Source of the DNA: Mitsuaria sp. WAJ17 | GTDB taxonomy: Bacteria; Pseudomonadota; Gammaproteobacteria; Burkholderiales; Burkholderiaceae_C | Reading direction: 5' to 3' | DNA: 64,000 nucleotides | Assembly (NCBI RefSeq): GCF_014174515.1 | Contig: NZ_JACJUG010000011.1 | Location: forward strand, 1-64,000 | Shown here: positions 11,151 through 19,350 of the stretch, piece after piece | Position numbering within the stretch: the first letter of the stretch is position 1 | Layout of the letters: every line of letters begins with the position of its first letter | Notes under the pieces: generated by a model | The model's database searches: none | Told to the model about the DNA's origin: nothing | What the model saw: only the letters and a program-made list of their open reading frames with translations | Program-made: the position numbers and the translations under genes

Positions 11151-12539
11151 TCACGTCTGTGGATCCACGACCTTCATGGGGTTGAAAAGCCATTTCGGAT
11201 CGACCGCCTTTTTGATGGCACGCATCAGGTCGATGCCCCGATCACCGACTTGGCGACGGAGAAATTCCTTCTTGTGCAGACCTATGCCGTGCTCACCGGA
11301 ACAGGTTCCTCCCAGGCGGATGGCCCGGTAGACCATCGCCTCGTTGAGGCGCTCGGCTGCCAGACGCTCAGCGTGAGAGGCTGGGTCGATCAAATAGCCG
11401 AAGTGGAAATTGCCGTCGCCCACATGACCGACTAGGAAATATGGAATGCCCACCTGTCGCGCGTCGTTCTCGGATTCGAGAATGACCTCAAGAAGCTTGC
11501 TGATCGGGACGCAGACATCCGTTGAAATCGCCCTCGCGCCAGGGCGACTCTGGATTGCCGCGAAGTAGGCGTGGTGACGAGCTTCCCACAACTTCGTTCG
11601 GTCTTCTGGCCGCGTTGCCCAGTCAAACCCCAGGCAGCGGTTGTCCGTGGCGATTTCCCTGAACTCCGCCACCTGGCATTCGAGCTCCTCCTTGCGGCCA
11701 TGGAATTCCACAAACAGCGTGGCGGCCTCGACATAATCTGCCTTTCGATAGCGATTGACCATGCCGATGGTCTCTGCATTCAAAAGCTCCATTCTCGCGA
11801 TGGCAATGCCAGCCTGTTTGACCTGGATGGCCACGTTCACCGCATCTTCAAGCGACTGGAAGGTGCAAACCGCCGCCGCCACCTCATTGGGCAGGGGGTG
11901 AACGCGCAAGGTGACCGAGGCGATAATCCCCAAGGTACCCTCACTGCCGATGAACAGCTTGGCCAGGTCGTAGCCGGCGCTGCTTTTGCGAACTCCGCGT
12001 CCCAGTTCCATCGCCTGCCCATCTGCCAGGACGACCACCATGGCCAGGACGTTCTCCTTCATGGTTCCATACCGGACCGTGGTCGTGCCGCTGGCAGAGG
12101 TGGCGCACATGCCGCCAATGGTGGCATCGGCGCCGGGATCAACAGGGAAGAACAGCCCGGAATCCCTGAGCGCCGCATTCAGTTGCTTGCGCGTCACCCC
12201 GGCCTGCACGGTCACCGTCATGTCCTCCGCGCAAATATCGAGGATTTGATTCATGCGCGTCAGGCTGACGGTCACCCCCCCCCGAACCGGCAGGACGTGG
12301 CCCTCAACAGACGAGCCTGCCCCGAAGGGAATGATCGGCATGTCGCGCTCGTAGGCGAGGCGCACCACCTGTTCAATTTCCTCGATTGACTCCGGAAACA
12401 CCACCACATCCGGCATGCCGATCACGCCATAGGAGGATTCGTCTTGCGCGTGCTGCAAGCGCACCGCCTCTGAAGCGTCACATCGCCCGCCAACGATCGC
12501 TCGCAATTCATCAAAGATTCGTGGTTTCATCGGAAACAT
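11151..12539 (-). CDS. FAD-linked D-2-hydroxyacid (D-lactate/glycolate-type) dehydrogenase
   Basis: A 462-residue oxidase of the GlcD/D-lactate dehydrogenase family. The PCMH-type FAD domain shows IIPFGAGSSVEGHVLP, DPGADATIGGMCATSASGT and FIGSEGTLGIIASV. The C-terminal cap domain ends with CSGEHGIGLHKKEFL and LFNPMKVVDP, as in bacterial and mitochondrial LDHD. It converts a D-2-hydroxy acid to a 2-oxo acid with a quinone or cytochrome as acceptor. In this cluster it lies directly after an aminotransferase gene, which suggests the chain 2-hydroxy acid to 2-oxo acid to amino acid. Start at 12539; a second ATG at 12530 is possible, and neither has a good ribosome site. Confidence 0.9.
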   Translation of the reverse strand: MFPMKPRIFDELRAIVGGRCDASEAVRLQHAQDESSYGVIGMPDVVVFPESIEEIEQVVRLAYERDMPIIPFGAGSSVEGHVLPVRGGVTVSLTRMNQILDICAEDMTVTVQAGVTRKQLNAALRDSGLFFPVDPGADATIGGMCATSASGTTTVRYGTMKENVLAMVVVLADGQAMELGRGVRKSSAGYDLAKLFIGSEGTLGIIASVTLRVHPLPNEVAAAVCTFQSLEDAVNVAIQVKQAGIAIARMELLNAETIGMVNRYRKADYVEAATLFVEFHGRKEELECQVAEFREIATDNRCLGFDWATRPEDRTKLWEARHHAYFAAIQSRPGARAISTDVCVPISKLLEVILESENDARQVGIPYFLVGHVGDGNFHFGYLIDPASHAERLAAERLNEAMVYRAIRLGGTCSGEHGIGLHKKEFLRRQVGDRGIDLMRAIKKAVDPKWLFNPMKVVDPQT

Positions 12540-12566
12540 GAAAAAGAGTCATGGAAGAGACGGGGC

Positions 12567-13577
12567 CTACACCCCATGTCGCCACGTGGGCATGCGCACG
12601 CTGCGTCCGGCCTGCACGGCCAGCAGCTCTTCTCTGATCTTTTCCGTCACCGAACCGGGCTTGGTGCCGATCCGATACTCCCGACCTTTGAATACCAAGG
12701 TACCCACAGGGGTGACACTTGCCGTCGTCCCACAGCTGAAACACTCGACCTGCTGACCGGACTCAATGGCAGAGAGGAGTTCCTGGATGGCGATCTTCCG
12801 CTCTACCGTTGGCACGCCAAGCTCCCTGGCTAGATCCAGGACACTGGCGCGTGTGATGCCTGGCAGGAAGGCGTCATTGAGCGACGGCGTCAGCAATTCG
12901 TCTCCCAGCACAAAGAACACATTGCTGGTACTGAATTCCTCGATCCATTGCTGTGTGGGCCCGTCGAGCCAGAGCACCTGATCGCAGTCCGCGCCCGCAG
13001 CATTCTCTTGGGCAAGAATGGTCCCGGCGTAGTTGCCGGCGCACTTGGCAAACCCAACGCCACGAGGGAAGGCCCTGCTGAATTCGTCTTGCACCAGAAC
13101 TCGCAGCATTCTCGTGCGGTCTCCGAAATACTGCTGCATGGGCAGTGCCAGCACCATGAACGCAAAATCGCTGGATCGGCCGTAAAAGCCGAGGCTGGGC
13201 TCGGTGGCGACAATAAATGGCCTCAGGTAGATGCTTTCGGGCCGCGCAGGATCATCCAGGGCGTCAAGATTTGCTGCCACGACACTCGTCACGGCGTCGA
13301 TAAAGGACATCGTCGGCAGCTCGGGAATAGCCATGCGCGCACAGGAACGCTGGAACCTCTTGGCGTTTTCATCCGGCCGAAATACAGCGTATCGCCCATC
13401 GTCCTGCCGGTAGGCCCGAACCCCTTCAAACACGGCCTGCCCATAGTGGAATACCTGCGCCGCCGGACTTACTTCAATGTTCCCATAGGGAATCAAGGCT
13501 GGCCTTGACCATCCATCCCCAACGCTCCAGTCCATGCGAAGCATGGTGGGAAGCATTTGGCTCCCGAATCTGCTCAT
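12567..13577 (-). CDS. Branched-chain-type aminotransferase (PLP fold class IV)
   Basis: The 336-residue product resembles IlvE of the long (eukaryote-like) type. It has HYGQAVFEGVRAYR, YLRPFIVAT, the PLP-lysine segment GFAKCAGNYAG, and TSNVFFV followed by GITRASVLDLARELG. ATG at 13577 is preceded by AGGA. Such enzymes transfer the amino group of glutamate to branched-chain 2-oxo acids. Since AzlCD and a D-2-hydroxyacid dehydrogenase flank it within a ketosynthase/ACP cluster, I infer that it aminates a pathway-specific 2-oxo acid and is not the housekeeping IlvE. It follows azlD after 48 bp. Confidence 0.9.
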   Translation of the reverse strand: MSRFGSQMLPTMLRMDWSVGDGWSRPALIPYGNIEVSPAAQVFHYGQAVFEGVRAYRQDDGRYAVFRPDENAKRFQRSCARMAIPELPTMSFIDAVTSVVAANLDALDDPARPESIYLRPFIVATEPSLGFYGRSSDFAFMVLALPMQQYFGDRTRMLRVLVQDEFSRAFPRGVGFAKCAGNYAGTILAQENAAGADCDQVLWLDGPTQQWIEEFSTSNVFFVLGDELLTPSLNDAFLPGITRASVLDLARELGVPTVERKIAIQELLSAIESGQQVECFSCGTTASVTPVGTLVFKGREYRIGTKPGSVTEKIREELLAVQAGRSVRMPTWRHGV

Positions 13578-13625
13578 GTTTTCCTCCCTTGCATCACTTA
13601 TTTATCAACTGACCTGCGATCAGAA

Positions 13626-13937
13626 TCACGAAACGCCCAGCAAGCGCAGCCCTGCGGTGACGGCAGCCGCCGTCACCACCACGGTCATGAACCCAAAGCC
13701 CCGAAGCGCCAGGCCACCGCCCGCAGCGACGCCCACGACGCGCGCCCAGCCGGCAAACTCATGAGATTCCACCAAGGTCGAGAGCGCCACCAGGGCAAAA
13801 AGAAGGGCGGCGATTGTCGCGGACAGAATGTCCTTCCCTCTTTCACTGAGTGCCGTCCTGTTGCCGAAAATGCTTCCGGACAGACGCAGCAAATACGTCC
13901 CAGCAGCAAGAACAACAATTGCAATCGCGAAATTCAT
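13626..13937 (-). CDS. azlD: AzlD-type branched-chain amino acid exporter subunit
   Basis: A small hydrophobic protein of 103 residues with about four predicted membrane segments, beginning MNFAIAIVVLAAGTYLLRLSG; the TYxLR pattern in the first helix is typical of AzlD. Its ATG at 13937 overlaps the azlC stop by 4 bp, the usual azlCD arrangement. AzlD pairs with AzlC in the inner membrane to export branched-chain amino acids and analogues. Within this cluster it probably exports the pathway product or a toxic amino acid intermediate. Confidence 0.85.
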   Translation of the reverse strand: MNFAIAIVVLAAGTYLLRLSGSIFGNRTALSERGKDILSATIAALLFALVALSTLVESHEFAGWARVVGVAAGGGLALRGFGFMTVVVTAAAVTAGLRLLGVS

Positions 13938-14635
13938 GCGGCCTCCTTCGTGGGGGTGATCCTGCGATACCAAGCAAACACCAGCACAGGCAACAGGGAC
14001 AGCAGGACTGGTACACCACCAGGCAAGTGCTTCTCAAGAATCACCGCAATAGCAGCACCTGTGATAGCGACGGCCGCAAAATCCTTGCGCTTCAAGTAAC
14101 TGATCACTAGAGCGAGCAGAACCATGGGACCTGCGGCATCGAGGCCATAGGCGTTCGGATCGCCAATCAGCGCACCTGCACTGACGCCGACGATCGTCCC
14201 TCCCACCCAGCAAAAATACATGAGCCAGCAGAAAAAGGCATACACGGCGCGCTTCATTTCCAGCGTCTTCTGCCCCACGATGAAAGCGACCGACTCATCA
14301 GTCAGCGCAAAGGGGGCCAGATATTTCCATGCGCGGCTGACAGTGAATATCTCCGCCATGCCCGCACCATAGACGAAAAGTCTCAGATTGAGTGCAAGAG
14401 CCGTCAGCACGGCAGACCAGATTCCACCCCCTGCCATGAAAACACCGACGAAAGCAAACTGCGCCCCTCCCGCAAACACGATCGACGAAAGAAGGATGGG
14501 TACCCACCATGGCAGTCCATTCGCTATCGCGACGGCACCAAATGAGGCTCCGATCAAACCATCGGTGAGGCACACCAGCACCACACCTCGCTTCACGGAC
14601 GCTTCCAAGCTCAGGATGTTTCTGTAGATACTCAT
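13934..14635 (-). CDS. azlC: AzlC-type branched-chain amino acid exporter subunit
   Basis: A 233-residue membrane protein of the AzlC family. It shows DGLIGASFGAVAIANGLPWW, FAGGAQFAFVGVF and ALNLRLFVYG in the N-terminal half, the conserved GA.QF and N.R segments of AzlC. I prefer ATG 14635 (MSIYRNIL, AAGG 7 nt upstream); a TTG at 14665 overlapping the previous gene would add ten residues. It is the large subunit of the AzlCD exporter. The FAH-like gene ends 26 bp upstream, and azlD overlaps its stop. Confidence 0.88.
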   Translation of the reverse strand: MSIYRNILSLEASVKRGVVLVCLTDGLIGASFGAVAIANGLPWWVPILLSSIVFAGGAQFAFVGVFMAGGGIWSAVLTALALNLRLFVYGAGMAEIFTVSRAWKYLAPFALTDESVAFIVGQKTLEMKRAVYAFFCWLMYFCWVGGTIVGVSAGALIGDPNAYGLDAAGPMVLLALVISYLKRKDFAAVAITGAAIAVILEKHLPGGVPVLLSLLPVLVFAWYRRITPTKEAA

Positions 14636-14661
14636 TCGCGCTACCTTGGTGAAAATGCCAT

Positions 14662-15525
14662 TCAACCTTCCATGGCCTCGCAGACCAGCTTCTGCATGCC
14701 AAGCCCGGTAATGCCGCTTTCAAGAACATCGCCGGATTGAAGATAACTCTGCCCCGGCCGCCCCAATGCGACACCCGCTGGACTTCCACAAAAAATGGTG
14801 TCGCCCGGCGCCAAACTCATGAAAGTTGCAATGTAGGTGATGAGCGCATGCGGCGTGAAGATCATCTCGGAGGCTCGGGCTGATTGCATCAGCTGCCCGT
14901 TTACCGAACAAGTCAGCGTCATCTCATGCAGCGGAAGTGCGCTCTGCGGGGTCACAAGCATTGGCCCCAGCCGACCGAATCCATCAGAAGACTTTCCCTT
15001 GACCCACTGCCCCCCACGCTGCAACAACCAATCTCGATCAGAGATGTCATTGGCAACGCAATAGCCTGCCACATGCTCGTCAAAGGAAATCTCTGTACTG
15101 CCTTGGCGAATTGCTTTTCCAATTACAAGCGCCAATTCGACCTCCCAATCCACGCGTGCACTACCCTTGGGGAGTTTCAGTACTCCATAAGGTGGCGCCG
15201 CAGCACCCATGGACTTCATTGCCAAAATGGGCTCAGGTGGCAGGGGTATGCCGACCTGCTCCGCATGACATCGGAAGTTGCCCCCGACCGTGATGAGCTG
15301 CCGTGGCTGATAGGGAATATCGAGCTGCTCAGGGACATAGGGCACGACAGCCAAGGATTGCCAGCGCTCCTCAAACCTCTCGCCCGCCGGCCTTAGCAAT
15401 TCCGGCGCCATCCAGGTTCGGTCATCGCGAACCTCCAGCATCGCCGAGATGTCACGAAGCGTCCCGTCCTGCGCCATCGCGCAGGTCAGCAACTCGCCCT
15501 CATGCCGCGTTCGCAACAGCTTCAT
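14662..15525 (-). CDS. Fumarylacetoacetate hydrolase (FAH)-fold enzyme
   Basis: A 287-residue protein with the FAH catalytic fold: TVGGNFRCHAEQ, VDWEVELALVIG (metal-binding Glu), GYCVANDISDRDW, QWVKGKSSDGFGRLGP, VNGQLMQSARASEMIF and PGDTIFCGSPAGV. FAH-fold enzymes cleave or decarboxylate 2,4-dioxo acids, or act as hydratases and isomerases, with Mg or Mn. The usual KSxDTFxPLGP segment reads KSSDGFGRLGP here, and TGTPAG reads CGSPAG, so the active site edge differs from common members. Placed between a thioesterase and the amino acid exporter, it could tailor a free acid released from the ACP. The exact reaction cannot be read from sequence. Its start overlaps the thioesterase stop by 26 bp. 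Confidence 0.85.
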   Translation of the reverse strand: MKLLRTRHEGELLTCAMAQDGTLRDISAMLEVRDDRTWMAPELLRPAGERFEERWQSLAVVPYVPEQLDIPYQPRQLITVGGNFRCHAEQVGIPLPPEPILAMKSMGAAAPPYGVLKLPKGSARVDWEVELALVIGKAIRQGSTEISFDEHVAGYCVANDISDRDWLLQRGGQWVKGKSSDGFGRLGPMLVTPQSALPLHEMTLTCSVNGQLMQSARASEMIFTPHALITYIATFMSLAPGDTIFCGSPAGVALGRPGQSYLQSGDVLESGITGLGMQKLVCEAMEG

Positions 15526-15934
15526 CTTCGCTATGCAGGTAACGTTCGAAAAATGCCGACTCCTGTGGGGTCAGGCGTCGCGGGCGACGGGATGCATAGT
15601 CGTAGGGCGCCATCCGCGTCGTGGCCCGGGACACCACGTCCTGTCCGCATCGGATGACACATTCAATCGTCACCACTGCTGCCTGGATGCCTGACACCCA
15701 CATGTCAATTGGCACCGGTTCATGCTGGTGGACCAGAGGAGCGATATAGCTGATCTCATGGCTGACAACCACGGACCCACCTGCGAAGAAGGCGTCGCCA
15801 TCCTGCCTGCCAAGGCGCCATATAAAATCAACTCGGGCTTCTTCCAGCAGTCGCAAATGGGAAACGTTGTTGACGACGCCGTAGACGTCCATATCAGACC
15901 AGCGTACCGGGCAGAGATAGGTATGTTTCAACAT
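15500..15934 (-). CDS. Hotdog-fold acyl-CoA/ACP thioesterase (4-hydroxybenzoyl-CoA thioesterase family)
   Basis: A 144-residue single hotdog domain. VRWSDMDVYGVVNNVSHLRLLEEARVDF is split by the catalytic Asp of the DMDxxGVVN motif, as in YbgC/FadM-type thioesterases. I start at ATG 15934 (MLKHTYLC), which aligns with the family; the frame is open 45 nt further up with a basic, non-conserved stretch. It likely hydrolyses the acyl chain from the cluster's ACP or from CoA to give a free acid. It sits between the acyl-CoA oxidase-like and FAH-like genes and overlaps the latter. Confidence 0.87.
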   Translation of the reverse strand: MLKHTYLCPVRWSDMDVYGVVNNVSHLRLLEEARVDFIWRLGRQDGDAFFAGGSVVVSHEISYIAPLVHQHEPVPIDMWVSGIQAAVVTIECVIRCGQDVVSRATTRMAPYDYASRRPRRLTPQESAFFERYLHSEDEAVANAA

Positions 15935-15985
15935 TTGTCTTTTTCGTTGTCGCTTGCGTCCTGAAATCCGGCAGTACAACCCGGC

Positions 15986-17800
15986 TCAGTTGTACAGGTA
16001 TTCCGGCTGGCCACATGCCCGCGTAAAGCTAACGGCATAGTTGGACGCCGCCAACGGCGCACGCAGGAGTTCCTCACTGATCCCGAAGCCATCAATGATG
16101 CCTTCATAAGAAGTCAACAGCAGGTCATAGCATTCCAGAATCTGCCGCTGGATGGCGTTCAGGTCTGCCGCTTGCAAAAGACCGTTTGCAATGCAGAAGA
16201 CAGCACTCCGCTCGATTTCCACCAGGCCAAACAGCTTGATGAGCGCCTCCAGCCCCTGCCTTGTCTGGGCATCCCTGACACGCGTGCAGGCCTCCACCAT
16301 TTCTCGGCTGCCCAAGGACTTCGCCATGGAAGTGCCCAGGTCGATGGCGTCCTCGATGGCACTGTTCCAGAGTGAGGTGAAGTCGGCGTCCTCGTCCTGC
16401 CGCAGTTTGTTTCTGAGCGCGACCTTTTTGTGTTCCTGGATGAGATCCAGGAGGACCGGAACATCGCCTGCCGAGATGTGACCCACCGCCTTGAGTTTGG
16501 CCGGCGCCTCAGGGCTTGAGTCCCCGAGCAACTGGCTGATCGCCGTGGACATGAGTACCGCGTTGTCTCCCTCCGCGGTCACGAGACCTTGCAGCAGGGA
16601 AACGTAATCGGCAATGCGATTGACACTGAATATGCCCTGCGCACCGCAACGCTCCCGGCAGGTATTGATGATGCTGGTGGCCTCCCAGGTGGCGGCGCAC
16701 TTCACGACCGAAATGAGCGCGGAGAGCTTGGTCGGCACATGGCTGGTGTCCGTCACATACTCCCTCTTCACGCGATTGAGCAGCGCGGTCATGCCGACGC
16801 CATTGGCAAGCGCGCGGAACAAGGGGCCATGATGGCTGCGATAGGCGATGATGGGCGCGTCGCCCTGTGCAGGAAAATTGGTCAAGCGGCGCCCGGCATA
16901 TTTCAGCGCCAGATAGACCGAGGCGCGTGCCGAGCCGAGACCGGCACTTGCCACGCAGAGTCGCCCGGGAACGATGCGCGACATGGAGCTCAGAAACCTC
17001 GTGCGGGAATTGTTGGACTTCAGGTGCAGTTGCCCATCCTCTCCCACGTATTCGCCCTGACCCAGCAGTGCATTGCCAGCGGGGATCTGGACGTTGTCAA
17101 ACCAGGTCAGACCGTTGTCCAGCCCTTGTACAGGCTTCTCCGGACAGGGGCTTGCGATAATGCCGGGCCGCATGCCGTCTTCATTGCAGAGTGGCACTGC
17201 AAAGGGGTAGACGCCATGGTCCTTGCCGGCATACTTTAGGCGGGCCATGACGACTGCGGTTTTCTGGATGTCTGAAAACCCGGAATACGACATGTACTTC
17301 TGAGCCAGTACGTCGGGCGTATTGATCCTGAACGTGCGGGTCGCCGGATCATATTCAGCCGTCGTGCGCAAGGCAGCGACGTTGTTGCCATAGCCGAGCT
17401 CCGTCGCCATGAACGGCCCGAAATGCTGGAGTTCGTTCAGATTCTTGATGTGCGGTGCAAGGCCCGGCCGATCCAGGCCATGGTCAAAGAAAGAGCCAAG
17501 CGTCAGGTTGTAATGCACCATCAGAACGGAAAATGCCGCCACATCCATGAGGGCCGGCCATTCCGCGAGCGCGAACAGACGGTAAGGCTGGCTCAGCACC
17601 TCCAGCGGAGACTCAATCCGGGCATGGACGAAGCGACTGCGCTCGTAGGTCAAATGGCCGGCCTGGCTCTGGTTGAGACCTGCCTGATAGTTGAATATTG
17701 GGTCTTCAAGCAATTTTGCCAGGTCCGCGTGATACCTTTCGAATTTACCATCAAAAACAAAGTCCAGCACCTGACCGCGGACATCTTCCCTCGATTCCAT
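15986..17800 (-). CDS. Acyl-CoA oxidase/dehydrogenase-like flavoprotein
   Basis: With 604 residues this is longer than ordinary acyl-CoA dehydrogenases (about 380) and fits the acyl-CoA oxidase type. Diagnostic blocks are FMATELGYGNNVAALRTTAEYDP, YMSYSGFSDIQKTAVVMARL, a LSSMSRIVPGRL segment, YRSHHGPLF and TAEGDNAVLMSTA, where the Glu of EGDN is the predicted catalytic base. Such enzymes put a 2,3 double bond into an acyl thioester using FAD, with oxygen or a flavoprotein as acceptor. In this cluster the substrate may be ACP-bound. I start at ATG 17800; a TTG 12 nt upstream is possible. It lies 49 bp after the ketosynthase II gene. Confidence 0.85.
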   Translation of the reverse strand: MESREDVRGQVLDFVFDGKFERYHADLAKLLEDPIFNYQAGLNQSQAGHLTYERSRFVHARIESPLEVLSQPYRLFALAEWPALMDVAAFSVLMVHYNLTLGSFFDHGLDRPGLAPHIKNLNELQHFGPFMATELGYGNNVAALRTTAEYDPATRTFRINTPDVLAQKYMSYSGFSDIQKTAVVMARLKYAGKDHGVYPFAVPLCNEDGMRPGIIASPCPEKPVQGLDNGLTWFDNVQIPAGNALLGQGEYVGEDGQLHLKSNNSRTRFLSSMSRIVPGRLCVASAGLGSARASVYLALKYAGRRLTNFPAQGDAPIIAYRSHHGPLFRALANGVGMTALLNRVKREYVTDTSHVPTKLSALISVVKCAATWEATSIINTCRERCGAQGIFSVNRIADYVSLLQGLVTAEGDNAVLMSTAISQLLGDSSPEAPAKLKAVGHISAGDVPVLLDLIQEHKKVALRNKLRQDEDADFTSLWNSAIEDAIDLGTSMAKSLGSREMVEACTRVRDAQTRQGLEALIKLFGLVEIERSAVFCIANGLLQAADLNAIQRQILECYDLLLTSYEGIIDGFGISEELLRAPLAASNYAVSFTRACGQPEYLYN

Positions 17801-17849
17801 AATATTCACCAATATTGTTCGTTACCAGAAGCGCCTGACACACAAACCC

Positions 17850-19076
17850 TTAAAGGGTTGCATGCTCAGCAAACAGAAGAGAGACATTCTGACCACCGAA
17901 ACCGAATGAGTTCGACAGGGCGTATTGCACCCGACTGCTACGGGCCTCGCCGCGTACGAGGTCAATGGAAATACTCGAATCCGGTTTCTTCAGATTGGCT
18001 GTGGGGGGAATGACCCCATGCTGAATGGTGAGCGCAGTGAAGGCGGCCTCAATGGCACCCGCCGCACCCAGGAGGTGGCCCGTGACCCCCTTTGTGGAGC
18101 TCACAGCGACCTTTTCTCCGAAAACGGAATGGATGGCTGCCGCCTCGATGACATCATTTCCAATCGTGGACGTGCCATGGGCATTGATGTAATTCACGGA
18201 ACCCGCGGAAATACCGGCGTCGCGCAGGGCGCCCTGCATCGCCAGCTTGGCACCACGCCCATCGGGATGGGGATTCGTGACATGATGGGCATCCGCCGAA
18301 GCGCCGTAGCCGATCAACAGGCTGCGCACGCGAGCGCCGCGTGCCATCGCATGCTCAACGCTCTCAAGGACCAGGATGCCGGCCCCCTCGCCGATCACGA
18401 AGCCATCACGATTGGCATCAAAGGGACGTGAAGCCGTGTCAGGATCGACGCACCGGGACAGCGTGCGCATCCGCGCAAAGGCGGACACATACAACGGCGT
18501 GATGGGCGCCTCTGCACCTCCAGCAATCACGATATCCGCGACGCCAGAACGAATCAGCTCACGGCCGATGCCGATGGCTGACGCCCCGGAGGCGCAGGCC
18601 GAGCAAGGCGCGAAGCAGGGGCCCCTTGCGCCTGCATACATGGCCACCTTGCCGGCGGCCATGTTCAGCAGGCCCATCGGCAGCGTGGACGAGGACACGC
18701 CATTGGGTCCATCCTCCAACAGCGCCGCATGCTGCTCCTCGAGGGTTGCCGTGCCCCCTGCCCCTGAACCGATGACCACGGCCACGCGGCTTTCATCTGC
18801 CCACATGTGAGGCCGCAGGCCGGCATCCGCAAGAGCATCCGCCGCCGCAACGGCAGCGAACTGGCTGTATCTGTCCCACTGCCAGGCATTCTCGATGCCG
18901 AATTCCGCCAGATCCGTATCTGGCGCCTGGCACGAAATCCTGACGGGCAAGTCGGCCAACTTCTGATCGAAGCTGGCAACAGATCGACCCGACAGTATTC
19001 TCGCAAGGCTATCGTCGATCCCTCGCCCAGCAGGAGAGATCAGCCCGATACCGGTGACCGCGGCCGCCCTATTCAC
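17850..19076 (-). CDS. Beta-ketoacyl-ACP synthase II (FabF-like)
   Basis: A 408-residue condensing enzyme with the full Cys-His-His set: CSACASGASAIG (active-site Cys), NAHGTSTIGNDVIE (His) and KGVTGHLLGAAGAIE (His), plus the C-terminal SNSFGFGGQNVSL. It should extend an acyl-ACP by decarboxylative condensation with malonyl-ACP. The start is GTG at 19076, overlapping the ACP stop as GTGA, so the ACP and its elongating ketosynthase are translationally coupled. No chain-length-factor partner is present, so this is not a type II aromatic polyketide pair. Confidence 0.92.
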   Translation of the reverse strand: MNRAAAVTGIGLISPAGRGIDDSLARILSGRSVASFDQKLADLPVRISCQAPDTDLAEFGIENAWQWDRYSQFAAVAAADALADAGLRPHMWADESRVAVVIGSGAGGTATLEEQHAALLEDGPNGVSSSTLPMGLLNMAAGKVAMYAGARGPCFAPCSACASGASAIGIGRELIRSGVADIVIAGGAEAPITPLYVSAFARMRTLSRCVDPDTASRPFDANRDGFVIGEGAGILVLESVEHAMARGARVRSLLIGYGASADAHHVTNPHPDGRGAKLAMQGALRDAGISAGSVNYINAHGTSTIGNDVIEAAAIHSVFGEKVAVSSTKGVTGHLLGAAGAIEAAFTALTIQHGVIPPTANLKKPDSSISIDLVRGEARSSRVQYALSNSFGFGGQNVSLLFAEHATL

Positions 19077-19330
19077 ACCAGCTCCGCATTTGCAAATTGC
19101 AGAATGTCGCCGATGGAGTTGATTTTTGCCAACTCAGCATCGGGAATCTTGATGTCAAGCTTCTTTTCCAGCAGCAGTGCCAGATCCACCTGGGACAGGG
19201 AATCGAAACCCAGCTCTTCCAGCGTGGCTTCTTCCACGATGCGTTCGATTTTGAGCTTAAACCTCTTGGCAACGACTTCAGCCACTTGCTCCAGGGTGAT
19301 CGCCCCCACCTTGTTTTCAACATTGCTCAT
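19073..19330 (-). CDS. Acyl carrier protein
   Basis: An 85-residue acyl carrier protein with the phosphopantetheine serine in ELGFDSLSQVDLALLLE (residues about 42-58). ATG at 19330 (MSNVENKV) has AGGAGG 8 nt upstream, the best ribosome site in the cluster, which fits a need for abundant carrier. It would hold the growing chain for the two ketosynthases and the FabG-like reductase. No phosphopantetheinyl transferase is in the window, so a housekeeping enzyme must activate it. The product is not the housekeeping AcpP: the sequence around the serine is GFDSLS instead of GADSLD. Confidence 0.93.
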   Translation of the reverse strand: MSNVENKVGAITLEQVAEVVAKRFKLKIERIVEEATLEELGFDSLSQVDLALLLEKKLDIKIPDAELAKINSIGDILQFANAELV

Positions 19331-19350
19331 TTCACATCCTCCTATTGAAG

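Noticed and set aside
12567..13577. Housekeeping ilvE with azlCD as a simple amino acid homeostasis locus
   Set aside because: The gene is flanked on both sides by co-directional, closely spaced biosynthetic genes of the same low GC, which fits a dedicated role better. Not fully excluded.
17850..19330. Type II aromatic polyketide (minimal PKS) interpretation of ketosynthase plus ACP
   Set aside because: No chain-length factor, cyclase or aromatase is present; the ketosynthase has a complete active site and is followed by fatty-acid-type enzymes.
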